Below, in pieces: positions 14,978 to 21,509 of a DNA stretch of 26,014 nt (within the stretch, counting starts at the first letter, position 1; the number at the start of each line of letters is the position of its first letter). The DNA comes from a virus: positions 1 through 26,014 of the IMG/VR virus record IMGVR_UViG_3300003886_000046; one strand, given 5' to 3'. The position numbers and the translations under genes are program-made. A model generated the notes under the pieces. The model was given only the letters and a program-made list of their open reading frames with translations. It had not been told where the DNA came from and searched no databases.

Positions 14978-15152
14978 CTAACCCCTGGTCTTGTATCATT
15001 TGGTCTTTCCAGTCTCTTGTCTGGTATCTCTTGTAAAATGCGACATCTTTCTCTAGCTCCTTTATAACCGCATCCTTTCCAGCCAGTTCAATTTTGAGCG
15101 CCTTATTTTCTTCCTTTAATTGCATTATCCTTAAATCATGGTCTGTAAACAT
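14961..15152 (-). CDS. Cassette 5, first gene: coiled-coil protein
   Basis: 63 residues, one long charged helix (RIMQLKEENKALKIELAGKD then AVIKELEKDVAFYKRYQTRD) typical of a coiled coil, as in many small phage proteins. GGGAG from the end of attC 5 serves as its ribosome site, 9 nt before the ATG. Cassette 5 is thus a two-gene cassette. Confidence 0.7.
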   Translation of the reverse strand: MFTDHDLRIMQLKEENKALKIELAGKDAVIKELEKDVAFYKRYQTRDWKDQMIQDQGLDDETV

Positions 15153-15165
15153 CTCATAATCTCCC

Positions 15166-15232
15166 GCCTAACAAGGCAATTTAACGCGGACGGCGCAAAA
15201 GACGCTCCTTCCGGTTAATTGCGACGTTAGGC
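15166..15232 (+). repeat. attC site 5
   Basis: R'' GCCTAAC (15166-15172), AAGG; L'' CAATTTAAC pairs with L' GTTAATTG with one extra T in L''; R' GTTAGGC (15226-15232). 67 bp, textbook form. Confidence 0.92.
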
Positions 15233-15517
15233 GCTTAACCTCAGAGCATCTATTGCGTTAATCGCCGCAATCTTGTCAGACTCAGGGGAAGGCGTACTTC
15301 GCAATACGGCCTCCATTGCATCAAGTTCTTCTGTCGATTCAGCACCAATCAAACCGACTAGTGCTGAGCGCAATTTAGCTATTTTTTGCTCGGCTGCCCG
15401 CATAGGGTGCTTTTCGCAAATCTTTATGTGCTCCGTTAAAAGCTCATGTTTTGCTGTTGGTGTACCATCTGGATATTCATGGCCACAATAAACACAAGTC
15501 ACTACATTATCTGTCAT
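15227..15517 (-). CDS. Cassette 6 gene, C2H2-like zinc-finger phage protein
   Basis: 96 residues. CVYCGHEYPDG...KHELLTEHIKICEKHP gives C-x2-C and two H/C ligands, a C2H2-type zinc finger of a kind I know from many phage small proteins; the C-terminal half is helical (EQKIAKLRSALVGLIGAEST). AGGAG lies 8 nt before the ATG. The TAA stop is the cassette core. Function unknown, possibly nucleic-acid or protein binding. Confidence 0.8.
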   Translation of the reverse strand: MTDNVVTCVYCGHEYPDGTPTAKHELLTEHIKICEKHPMRAAEQKIAKLRSALVGLIGAESTEELDAMEAVLRSTPSPESDKIAAINAIDALRLSA

Positions 15518-15531
15518 CGGTAATCTCCTGC

Positions 15532-15603
15532 GCCTAACAAGGCGCTCCAGTTGACGCTCAATACGCTGCGCTTCTTTCGCGCAACTGAGCTAAGTCGTTA
15601 GGC
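15532..15603 (+). repeat. attC site 6
   Basis: R'' GCCTAAC (15532-15538), AAGGCGC; L'' CTCCAGTTG pairs with L' CAACTGAG with one extra C in L''; loop contains ACGCTGCGCTTC; R' GTTAGGC (15597-15603). 72 bp. Confidence 0.93.
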
Positions 15604-15957
15604 ATCATGCTCACTAGCATATTCTTTTGCCAGCTCCCGCATATCCTCTCTGGGTGCAACGCAGTATCCTAATTCTTCTAATGAGAAAAAAATATCACCG
15701 CACGATTCGCACATCCAATCTGATGAGATAGGCATTTCTCCATCCTCGCCGTAAATATTAACTTCTATATCATTTTCAGGAACTTTAATCCTGTTATGTT
15801 CAACTGCCAACGAACCAACATCCATCAGCTTTTTACAAGAGCAGCATCTTTTACGGCGTTTAAATGGTAGTGGTTTATAATCATCAACTTTACCATTCCA
15901 GTACCAGTCACCCGGATCTGGATACCAGTCTGAATCACATCCGCATGTCAACCCCAT
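15598..15957 (-). CDS. Cassette 7 gene, zinc-ribbon phage protein
   Basis: 119 residues. N-terminus MGLTCGCDSDWYPDPGDWYW is a well-known start of phage proteins of unknown role; RRKRCCSCKKLMDVG and later DWMCESCGDIFF supply two C-x2-C pairs for a zinc ribbon. The C-terminus is acidic/helical. GGAGG lies 9 nt upstream of the ATG. The TAA stop is the cassette core. Confidence 0.82.
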   Translation of the reverse strand: MGLTCGCDSDWYPDPGDWYWNGKVDDYKPLPFKRRKRCCSCKKLMDVGSLAVEHNRIKVPENDIEVNIYGEDGEMPISSDWMCESCGDIFFSLEELGYCVAPREDMRELAKEYASEHDA

Positions 15958-15984
15958 CTCAAGCCTCCTAGTTTTGTATTGGCT

Positions 15985-16040
15985 GCCTAACCAGTAAATC
16001 CATCGGACGTAAAACCGCGCCGCTGATTATGGCGTTAGCT
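15985..16040 (+). repeat. attC site 7
   Basis: R'' GCCTAAC (15985-15991) followed by CAG instead of AAG; L'' TAAATC pairs with L' GATTA with one extra A; R' GTTAGCT (16034-16040). 56 bp. Confidence 0.82.
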
Positions 16041-16337
16041 ATCAATGCTCAGCTTCTTAAATGCAATTTTTCGCATATCACTTAAATGATTTTCTGTAGC
16101 GCGTAATGAACCAGCACTGCCAGCGCCCTCGGTCGGTCGCAACCCTGCGTTCCACAGATCATCCATTAAAGATTGCGCTGCATCCATATCAATTCGCATT
16201 GTTGGCTCAGCTACAGCCCCTTTCTTAATAGGGTCTAATATAATATTTGTGCCATAGCTATTGCCCTGACGAACAAGTAACTCAACACCATGATGCCAAG
16301 GCGCAGAAACAGCTCTTAATTCAATTTTTTCTTTCAT
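16035..16337 (-). CDS. Cassette 8 gene, conserved phage protein
   Basis: 100 residues. MKEKIELRAVSAPWHHGVEL, then MDDLWNAGLRPTEGAGSAGS and RATENHLSDMRKI, a conserved small phage protein found in many siphovirus and podovirus early regions; role unknown. AGGATAACG precedes the ATG. The stop TAG touches the core AGCTAAC. Its phage-type sequence shows that the cassettes carry phage genes, not typical integron resistance or toxin genes. Confidence 0.82.
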   Translation of the reverse strand: MKEKIELRAVSAPWHHGVELLVRQGNSYGTNIILDPIKKGAVAEPTMRIDMDAAQSLMDDLWNAGLRPTEGAGSAGSLRATENHLSDMRKIAFKKLSIDS

Positions 16338-16355
16338 ATCGTTATCCTATAAAAT

Positions 16356-16421
16356 AGCTAACAAATGCACAAAGCGGATACTACCGAAAATCGCATCCCT
16401 CAAAACTGCATGTCGTTATCG
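16356..16421 (+). repeat. attC site 8, right end of the array
   Basis: R'' AGCTAAC (16356-16362), AAATGCA; L'' ATGCA pairs with L' TGCAT; R' GTTATCG (16415-16421). The TTATCG bases do not match any other R'' in the array, so they belong to the phage flank. 66 bp, overlapping the 3' end of the next gene. Confidence 0.8.
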
Positions 16422-16638
16422 GCCAGTCGGCATTTATCATGCTTCTGAAAAGCTGGCTATTTTTCCTCGGCTTTGCCTGCGGCTGGCGTTTATCTTGAGC
16501 GTCATACTCAAGCCTCAATCGCTCTGCCTCTTTCTGATCACTGCCTCGATATATAACTTTTTTGCCCGGCGTTTTAGCGAACCAGGCGTTGTGCGACACA
16601 GAAAAATGGACGCCGTCTATGTTTGATGTGAGTTTCAT
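16381..16638 (-). CDS. Phage gene whose 3' end was replaced by attC sequence
   Basis: 85 residues from ATG 16638, with ACAGG upstream. Sequence MKLTSNIDGVHFSVSHNAWF, KVIYRGSDQKEAERLRLEYD: a small DNA-binding-like protein with a WF/AW pattern; a basic tail follows. Codons up to ...ADWPI lie outside the array; the last residues TTCSFEGCDFR are encoded by attC 8. Joining across the array (16416 to 13581) gives WPIT then PNMARNSRTG and a stop, a plausible ancestral end just before the HNH gene. Function unknown. Confidence 0.7.
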   Translation of the reverse strand: MKLTSNIDGVHFSVSHNAWFAKTPGKKVIYRGSDQKEAERLRLEYDAQDKRQPQAKPRKNSQLFRSMINADWPITTCSFEGCDFR

Positions 16639-16660
16639 TTTAGAACCTGTATGTATATAG

Positions 16661-16924
16661 TTATAAACTCTCAAACACATGAAATATCAGTGTGGCATTA
16701 GCCATTTGATAAGTGCCAATATATTTTCTTGTCGTGTCCGGCAGTACGTGACCAGTGCCATGTATCGCTATTTGTCTGGCCTCAGTAAGCTGCTCTGTGT
16801 CAATTCTCGCCCATAAACAAGGCTCACCATTTTGTATCTGCACAGTAAGTATCTCAGCACCAACTGGCATTTGCACTTCCTGCTTGTCAATTGTTTGTAA
16901 ATTAAATTTCCAGATACTAATCAT
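16661..16924 (-). CDS. Conserved phage protein (DUF7352-like)
   Basis: 87 residues: MISIWKFNLQTIDKQEVQMP, VGAEILTVQIQNGEPCLWAR, then IHGTGHVLP and YIGTYQ...LIFHVFE. This strand-rich pattern recurs in small phage and bacterial proteins (DUF7352, from memory). Role unknown. Confidence 0.75.
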   Translation of the reverse strand: MISIWKFNLQTIDKQEVQMPVGAEILTVQIQNGEPCLWARIDTEQLTEARQIAIHGTGHVLPDTTRKYIGTYQMANATLIFHVFESL

Positions 16925-16970
16925 TTCGGTTTCCTCTTCCTGTTATATTCATTTAACCATACTCCTTCAA

Positions 16971-17717
16971 CTATAACCCGCATCCAAATGGAGACCCGCA
17001 TCCAACATCAAACAGATCATCCTGATCTGGATTATACTTTCCGTGTCCATATTTTGCCCATTCAACCACCTGTCTAATCCCTTTTGCGCCGTTGTGGCGT
17101 TTTGGCCTGAACATTGTCTTTTTCACCTCTGCTTCAAGTGCTTCAACCTTTGCAATATCTTTAACTGATAATATCTTAAAATCACCTGAACTCGCATTAA
17201 CACAAGGCGAACATTCAAGGCTTCTGTGTGGCAAAACGCCAAACGGCGTCCTGCTTATCAATTCATCCCTGTCTTCGTCTGTATAATTGAATAATGGGTG
17301 GACTAAAAGCCTGCATCCGTGATAGTCAGATATTGTCACTGGCTGGGTATTCTTCCTCTCTTTGCTTTCAACTCTGCGTTTTCCAACCATCACAACAGCA
17401 TCACAATCAGGGTCAATATCATCTATCCAATTCAGAAACGGTATTCCCTTCAATAGCCCTGAACACCACTGAAACCGCTGGTTTGGAAACCCTTTTTTGT
17501 CTATCATTAACTGCTTAAACTTAATTTCAGGGCGAATAGTGAGAACTTCAAAGCCTAATGACGTTGCGTATTCTTCACAGTCGTTTACACGTTTAGTCCA
17601 CGTCTCAGCCGCCCACCCAGTTTCGATGTATACGCAGGTAGCATCTATATCATTTTCATAGCACCATCGAATCATAGCAATTGAATCATTACCATAGCTA
17701 GTTGACACTACATTCAT
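16971..17717 (-). CDS. PAPS reductase-family PP-loop protein
   Basis: 248 residues. PP-loop STSYGNDSIAMI (5-16), a variant of SGGxDS, binds adenylyl-type nucleotides; VGKRRVESKERKN near 111-123 and RFQWCSGLLKG near 81-91 fit the CysH/PAPS reductase-like fold. ECSPCVN (169-174) and a C-terminal GCGSPFGCG add cysteine pairs that could bind a cluster or metal. In phages such proteins are linked to sulfur metabolism or DNA modification; true sulfate reduction is doubtful. The start overlaps the previous stop by 4 nt. Confidence 0.88.
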   Translation of the reverse strand: MNVVSTSYGNDSIAMIRWCYENDIDATCVYIETGWAAETWTKRVNDCEEYATSLGFEVLTIRPEIKFKQLMIDKKGFPNQRFQWCSGLLKGIPFLNWIDDIDPDCDAVVMVGKRRVESKERKNTQPVTISDYHGCRLLVHPLFNYTDEDRDELISRTPFGVLPHRSLECSPCVNASSGDFKILSVKDIAKVEALEAEVKKTMFRPKRHNGAKGIRQVVEWAKYGHGKYNPDQDDLFDVGCGSPFGCGL

Positions 17718-18109
17718 TTAACCATGCTCCTCGCCAGTTCTTCGTTCCCCGTACCCTTAAAATAATCAGTGTACGCCTCATGTGTTCTCGGCATTTCAGC
17801 CAGATAACTCCCGATATCCTTGTTCTGGAAATTAGCTGCACGTAAATGTGTCTTGATATGATATAGCTTAAATCCGTATTTGTTCGCCAGTCCCTTGTAG
17901 TATTCTATCTCGTCAAGCGGTATAGAGGCGATTTCAAGGCAGTTGCCACAGATCTCTTCACTACCATATCGTTTCAGGTATTTGCTTCGTGTCATGGCGG
18001 AACAGCGGTTGCAGCGTATCATCTCTTCGCGCTTGCTTACCTTATTCGGCGAATACCCGCATGCGCAAATCTTGCCTCTGAATGTGCTATTACAATCTGG
18101 GCAGCGCAT
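17714..18109 (-). CDS. Double zinc-ribbon protein
   Basis: 131 residues. MRCPDCNSTFRGKICACGYS gives C-x2-C...C-x-C; IRCNRCSAMTR and CGNC give a second zinc site near 32-57. The C-terminal part is helical. Directly upstream of the PAPS-like gene with a 4-nt overlap, so the two may work together; phage gene with zinc ribbons otherwise not assignable. Confidence 0.78.
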   Translation of the reverse strand: MRCPDCNSTFRGKICACGYSPNKVSKREEMIRCNRCSAMTRSKYLKRYGSEEICGNCLEIASIPLDEIEYYKGLANKYGFKLYHIKTHLRAANFQNKDIGSYLAEMPRTHEAYTDYFKGTGNEELARSMVK

Positions 18110-18124
18110 TATAAATATCCTGTT

Positions 18125-18376
18125 TCACTTTGGCAGATCCGGCAGCGGCATCCAATGAGTAACATCATCACTTGTAAATTGGAGGTTGTAGCCATAGTCC
18201 CACATTATCCTTGTGTTACCGATAAACCAATCGTCACCGTCACCAACTCTTCCTCCAACGCATATCTCCTCTGATTCAACGTTGGTTCCTTCATCAAATT
18301 TCTGATAGATAATCAAAAGCAGTACACTTCTGTTTATTTCCGGCAACCGGTCATCTGTACTTATCCACTCACTCAT
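18125..18376 (-). CDS. DUF551 protein, copy 1
   Basis: 83 residues from ATG 18376 (MSEWISTDDRLPE), chosen because AAAGGGCAG lies upstream; ends VTHWMPLPDLP, the DUF551 signature in many phages. Role unknown. A second DUF551 protein lies at 18574-18789. Confidence 0.85.
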   Translation of the reverse strand: MSEWISTDDRLPEINRSVLLLIIYQKFDEGTNVESEEICVGGRVGDGDDWFIGNTRIMWDYGYNLQFTSDDVTHWMPLPDLPK

Positions 18377-18584
18377 TATTCTGCCCTTTATTGGCCTGCT
18401 TTCTCTCATATATTATCCTTTTTTTATAGCCAAGTGCAGAGGCAACTGAATCGATCATGTTCCTTTTTTTATTGATTATCTTGCTAACATTCCCTGCATT
18501 TAAATTGTGCTTCCTGCAAAACACCCTAAGCCCGTTCTTACACTCTACCTCTAGCTTGCTTATTAAATCTTCCTCATCCATCAC
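18369..18584 (-). CDS. Helix-turn-helix protein
   Basis: 71 residues. GLRVFCRKHNLNAGNVSKII followed by NKKRNMIDSVASALGYKK fits a small helix-turn-helix DNA-binding domain, as in phage Cro-like and transcription-modulating proteins. AGGAG precedes GTG 18584 / ATG 18581. It overlaps both DUF551 genes by 8-11 nt. Confidence 0.75.
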   Translation of the reverse strand: MMDEEDLISKLEVECKNGLRVFCRKHNLNAGNVSKIINKKRNMIDSVASALGYKKRIIYERKQANKGQNNE

Positions 18585-18789
18585 AGCAATTCTCCTGAAT
18601 AGTTATTGGCAGATCCTGGAGCGGCATCCAGTGAGTTGGCAACGGAAACATAGCAGGCAACCCAGGCGCATCTATTCTCCACCCTGAGTTGGCCCCGCCG
18701 TAATATCCAACAAACTGAGATTCAGGCCTATATAGCAGCATATGCGAACCATCTTTTGGCGCTGTATCTATTGGTTTCCACTCACTCAT
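18574..18789 (-). CDS. DUF551 protein, copy 2
   Basis: 71 residues: MSEWKPIDTAPKDGSHMLLY, ending PTHWMPLQDLP, as in DUF551. Only the two ends resemble copy 1, so this is an old paralogue or separate acquisition. The ATG overlaps the previous stop by 4 nt. Confidence 0.82.
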   Translation of the reverse strand: MSEWKPIDTAPKDGSHMLLYRPESQFVGYYGGANSGWRIDAPGLPAMFPLPTHWMPLQDLPITIQENCCDG

Positions 18790-19031
18790 TGCCCTTCTCC
18801 TTTATTTGCTTGTTTATACTTTTTGTACGCTGCATCAAGCTGCCTGTCTGCATATCCAATCGCTTGGCCGAAAGAACCATCTGTAGCTTCGCGAACCTCT
18901 TTCAGTTGCCGCTCTATTAAAGATGAACTACCGAACGGAAATGCAGTCGCATTCATCAGGACTTCCCACTGCTCTCCTTCAGTTAGACCTGGATAATATT
19001 TCTGTAGTGCCAATACACATTTATTGCACAT
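18786..19031 (-). CDS. Hypothetical phage protein
   Basis: 81 residues. MCNKCVLALQKYYPGLTEGE has a C-x2-C; the rest is helical (ERQLKEVREATDGSFGQAIG then YADRQLDAAYKKYKQ). Overlaps the P-like gene by 11 nt. Not recognised beyond being phage-typical. Confidence 0.7.
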   Translation of the reverse strand: MCNKCVLALQKYYPGLTEGEQWEVLMNATAFPFGSSSLIERQLKEVREATDGSFGQAIGYADRQLDAAYKKYKQANKGEGQ

Positions 19032-19500
19032 TCTTTATTGCCTCAAGTGACTGAATGTAGCAATCGTCATACATTCCTCTTATCCTGGTTTCGATAACCC
19101 GTTGCGGCTGGTGGCCTATATCCCAAGTTCCGATTGACTTTCTTATTTCGTAACTAACAGGGTCTGTGCATTTATCTGATATTACCCTGTTTATAACTTG
19201 ATTTACGTCAGGCAGATCAAGCGCACTCCTGATAAATTCAGGGACATTCGGATTCCAGTCAGATATTCTTATGCCCTTCTCTAATCCATGTTCAATTTGT
19301 TCGTCAGTAAGGAACCAGCAATATTTCGCCCACACACCCTGCGCAGACTCAAGTTCTTCTTTTGTGCCAAACGCTGACATAAATCTCTTACCGTAGATTG
19401 ATCTAAGTGTCCAGAATATTGTCGCTACCTGCCGTTTACTTAAACGCTTCTCTTGCCTGCTCTTGGAGACACCTTTCTGCTTCAGTTTGTCTATTTCCAT
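19021..19500 (-). CDS. Replication protein P-like helicase loader
   Basis: 159 residues. FWTLRSIYGKRFMSAFGTKE, WFLTDEQIEHGLEKGIRISD and WNPNVPEFIRSAL match the lambda P family pattern (loader that brings host DnaB to the phage origin). Placed immediately after the O-like gene, as in lambdoid phages, with a 65-nt overlap that implies coupling or a later true start. Confidence 0.8.
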   Translation of the reverse strand: MEIDKLKQKGVSKSRQEKRLSKRQVATIFWTLRSIYGKRFMSAFGTKEELESAQGVWAKYCWFLTDEQIEHGLEKGIRISDWNPNVPEFIRSALDLPDVNQVINRVISDKCTDPVSYEIRKSIGTWDIGHQPQRVIETRIRGMYDDCYIQSLEAIKNVQ

Positions 19501-19900
19501 TACCGTTTGACCTCATTTTTATTACAAGTTGATCGTATTGTTTCCTGAGTTTCGCAGGGCTAAGAATATTTGCCTGCCAGAAACTATCATCATTCGCCCA
19601 TGCAAAGACACTTCTAATTTCATCCGTACCCCTGTCATCAAGCTGGCGCATTTTCCTGATATCACTGGCCCACGTTTTAAGATTTGGTTCTTTTGATTTG
19701 CTGTTTAATCGTTTGACACCAGAATAAATCAGTTTTGCAGTAGTCATATCGTCGTCAGAGTATTTTTTTCCTGTCTTCTCGTTGAGAAAGGATAGGATCT
19801 GTCTTGCAGGATCGCCGCCAATGAGAATAAGCTGCTTGTCTATGCCAGCTATTTGTATTTGTAGCTGATGTCTTTTTGCTGTTAGCTCTTCGTATGTCAT
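19436..19900 (-). CDS. O-like replication protein (C-terminal type)
   Basis: 154 residues. N-terminal coiled coil (TAKRHQLQIQIAGIDKQLIL), then ILSFLNEKTGKKYSDDDMTT, and WANDDSFWQANILSPAKLRK, a C-terminal signature of phage replication initiators. The winged-helix origin-binding part of typical O proteins is missing, so it may act with another factor or be a reduced initiator. No iteron-like origin is visible within it. Confidence 0.7.
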   Translation of the reverse strand: MTYEELTAKRHQLQIQIAGIDKQLILIGGDPARQILSFLNEKTGKKYSDDDMTTAKLIYSGVKRLNSKSKEPNLKTWASDIRKMRQLDDRGTDEIRSVFAWANDDSFWQANILSPAKLRKQYDQLVIKMRSNGNGNRQTEAERCLQEQAREAFK

Positions 19901-19909
19901 GTTTTACCC

Positions 19910-20431
19910 TTAGTTTGCAGGAATAGATAAATGCGCTATATACACCCCAAGATCTCTTAGTGTTTGCACTTGGATCATGTGGTTGTACGTGTAATAAGAC
20001 TTTCCGTTCCTGATGGTTGGCTCATTATTCTTTATTGGTTCACCCCAGTTTTCAGCGTTATTCTTTACAACACAAAGCAGGTTTGGCATTTGCATTACCA
20101 ATGCGATAGTGTCTTTTGTATGCTTAAAACACTTATCCCAATAATAGTACAGCCAAAAGGCTTCCGTTTCCTTGTGCGCCCAACCCTTAACTATTGCTCC
20201 ATCTTCATATTCGTGGTGATGCTCAAGGCACACATCATATTTATAATATGTCCGCCTCTGTTTTACTTGCACGCCTATAGCTCCACACCAGAAATCTACC
20301 CCTTTGTAATAATCCTCTTCAAAATTAGCCAGCCTTATCTTGTATTCACGAGGGGGAAACTTCTGAAATATGATGTCCCTGATAGGGCTTATCTCGGCTT
20401 GCGCTACATCTTTGTCATAATTATAAACCAC
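19910..20431 (-). CDS. Possible PD-(D/E)xK-type nuclease
   Basis: About 173 residues. YYKGVDFWCGAIGVQVKQRR carries the D...QVK arrangement of PD-(D/E)xK enzymes such as resolvases and small phage nucleases, followed by helix YDVCLEHHHEYEDGAIVKGW and AFWLYYYWDK. GTG at 20431 (GGGGG upstream) is preferred; an ATG at 20485 would overlap the methyltransferase by 65 nt. Assignment rests on one motif. Confidence 0.55.
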   Translation of the reverse strand: MVYNYDKDVAQAEISPIRDIIFQKFPPREYKIRLANFEEDYYKGVDFWCGAIGVQVKQRRTYYKYDVCLEHHHEYEDGAIVKGWAHKETEAFWLYYYWDKCFKHTKDTIALVMQMPNLLCVVKNNAENWGEPIKNNEPTIRNGKSYYTYNHMIQVQTLRDLGVYIAHLSIPAN

Positions 20432-21398
20432 TTTGATTCCCCCATGCGTTCCACCCTGGCTGTGAGTTACGGCAAAACAGTTCAATCTTAGAGCGATCTG
20501 GGTACATTGAATTAAGCATTTCTATTACTTCAACAGGTTTTGCGCTGTGCTCACCTCGCTTAAAGGAAAACACTGATGGCTTCCTGTCTGACGGGGACGG
20601 GGTTGGCAGTTTCCCTTTTGCAGCAACTAATAACAATTCATGCTGCTGCCTAAAATAATATCCCATGCCTATTTTTTTCTTATCCCATATAGCGCAAGTT
20701 CTGTATATAAACCCCCAGTCTTCAATAACTCTCATTGATTCGGCAAGTTTCGGGCTGGTTGCCCACAAGTAAAGTACGCTATCGTCTGCGGCTAAATCGC
20801 TCACAGGCAAATCACATATATCATCTAACTCCATTGTCGGATATTGATTCTCGACCGCTCTGCTGGTGGTTTTTACGTGTTCGTACCTCCATGGAGGATC
20901 TGCATAAATGACTTGATATTTCCCTTCAGGCAAGGCCGTAGAAAACTCATTTATCTCCGCACACTTAGAAGCGATTGCCAGCTTTCTAACAGTGTTGCTT
21001 GTTAATTCTTTCTGGCTATTGTGGTGTTCTGAGACTATGGTCTCGAACTCTAACTCCGGTATTGAAGCTGTAGCCTGTGCGCGACTAGACATTGATTTAG
21101 AGATGCCCATGTCTGCAAGGGTTAGTGGATCGGTGTCACCCTGCGACCTGTCCTCATATTGGTTGCTGCCGGACGGCTTTGCCATCAACCCGGCTTCTTT
21201 CTGAGCCTTTAGCATTTCACCAAGCCTACGTTCCGCACGTATTCTTATTTCTGAAGCCCTATTTAACATCTCAAAATCCTTAGCCTGCCTCGCATAAACT
21301 CTCATGGCTTCGGATTTATCCATAATCTGCTTAACTTCATCTACATTAGAAGCCTCGATTATTGCTTTTCTGGCCATGTCATATTTAACTAGTTCCAT
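20421..21398 (-). CDS. MT-A70 family N6-adenine methyltransferase
   Basis: 325 residues from ATG 21398, AAGGA upstream. N-terminal helical ParB-like region (RAERRLGEMLKAQKEAG), then the MT-A70 catalytic domain: QVIYADPPWRY with the DPPW motif at about 167-170, LYLWATSPKL, and FSFKRGEHSAKPVEVIEMLN for SAM-fold completion; ends ELFCRNSQPGWNAWGN. It would methylate adenine, probably to protect phage DNA from restriction or control replication. Located with O/P-like genes in the early operon. Confidence 0.92.
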   Translation of the reverse strand: MELVKYDMARKAIIEASNVDEVKQIMDKSEAMRVYARQAKDFEMLNRASEIRIRAERRLGEMLKAQKEAGLMAKPSGSNQYEDRSQGDTDPLTLADMGISKSMSSRAQATASIPELEFETIVSEHHNSQKELTSNTVRKLAIASKCAEINEFSTALPEGKYQVIYADPPWRYEHVKTTSRAVENQYPTMELDDICDLPVSDLAADDSVLYLWATSPKLAESMRVIEDWGFIYRTCAIWDKKKIGMGYYFRQQHELLLVAAKGKLPTPSPSDRKPSVFSFKRGEHSAKPVEVIEMLNSMYPDRSKIELFCRNSQPGWNAWGNQSGL

Positions 21399-21509
21399 AC
21401 TTTGTTCCTTCAGTTCAGATTGTTGAAGTTTCAGGCACACAAGCCTTTAGTAAACAAATACTATTAGCCTGTGCCTTGTTCCTTTCAGACGAGTTGCGTC
21501 GATTCAGGC

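Larger units (their letters stand above)
13582..16415. mobile_element. Integron-type cassette array, eight cassettes, no integrase
   Basis: Cassette boundaries (G|TT cores) fall at 13581/2, 13924/5, 14273/4, 14513/4, 14833/4, 15226/7, 15597/8, 16034/5 and 16415/6, giving cassettes of 240-437 bp. Seven of eight cassettes begin with 7-8 bases that are the exact reverse complement of their own R'' box, as expected of excisable cassettes: TTAGCTG/CAGCTAA, TTATATT/AATATAA, TTATGTGT/ACACATAA, TTAGGCGG/CCGCCTAA, TTAGGCGC/GCGCCTAA, TTAGGCA/TGCCTAA, TTAGCTAT/ATAGCTAA. AACAA after R'' and an extra base in L'' place attC top strand on plus. All genes lie on minus. No IntI or attI is present in the window. 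Confidence 0.88.

Noticed and set aside
13582-16415. Search for an integron integrase, attI or Pc promoter beside the array
   Set aside because: No tyrosine-recombinase reading frame or attI-like region is present in this window; not claimed.
21432-21476. Imperfect hairpin (GGCACA/TGTGCC) upstream of the methyltransferase ATG
   Set aside because: Inner pairing is broken and there is no T tract; could affect translation but not supported enough.
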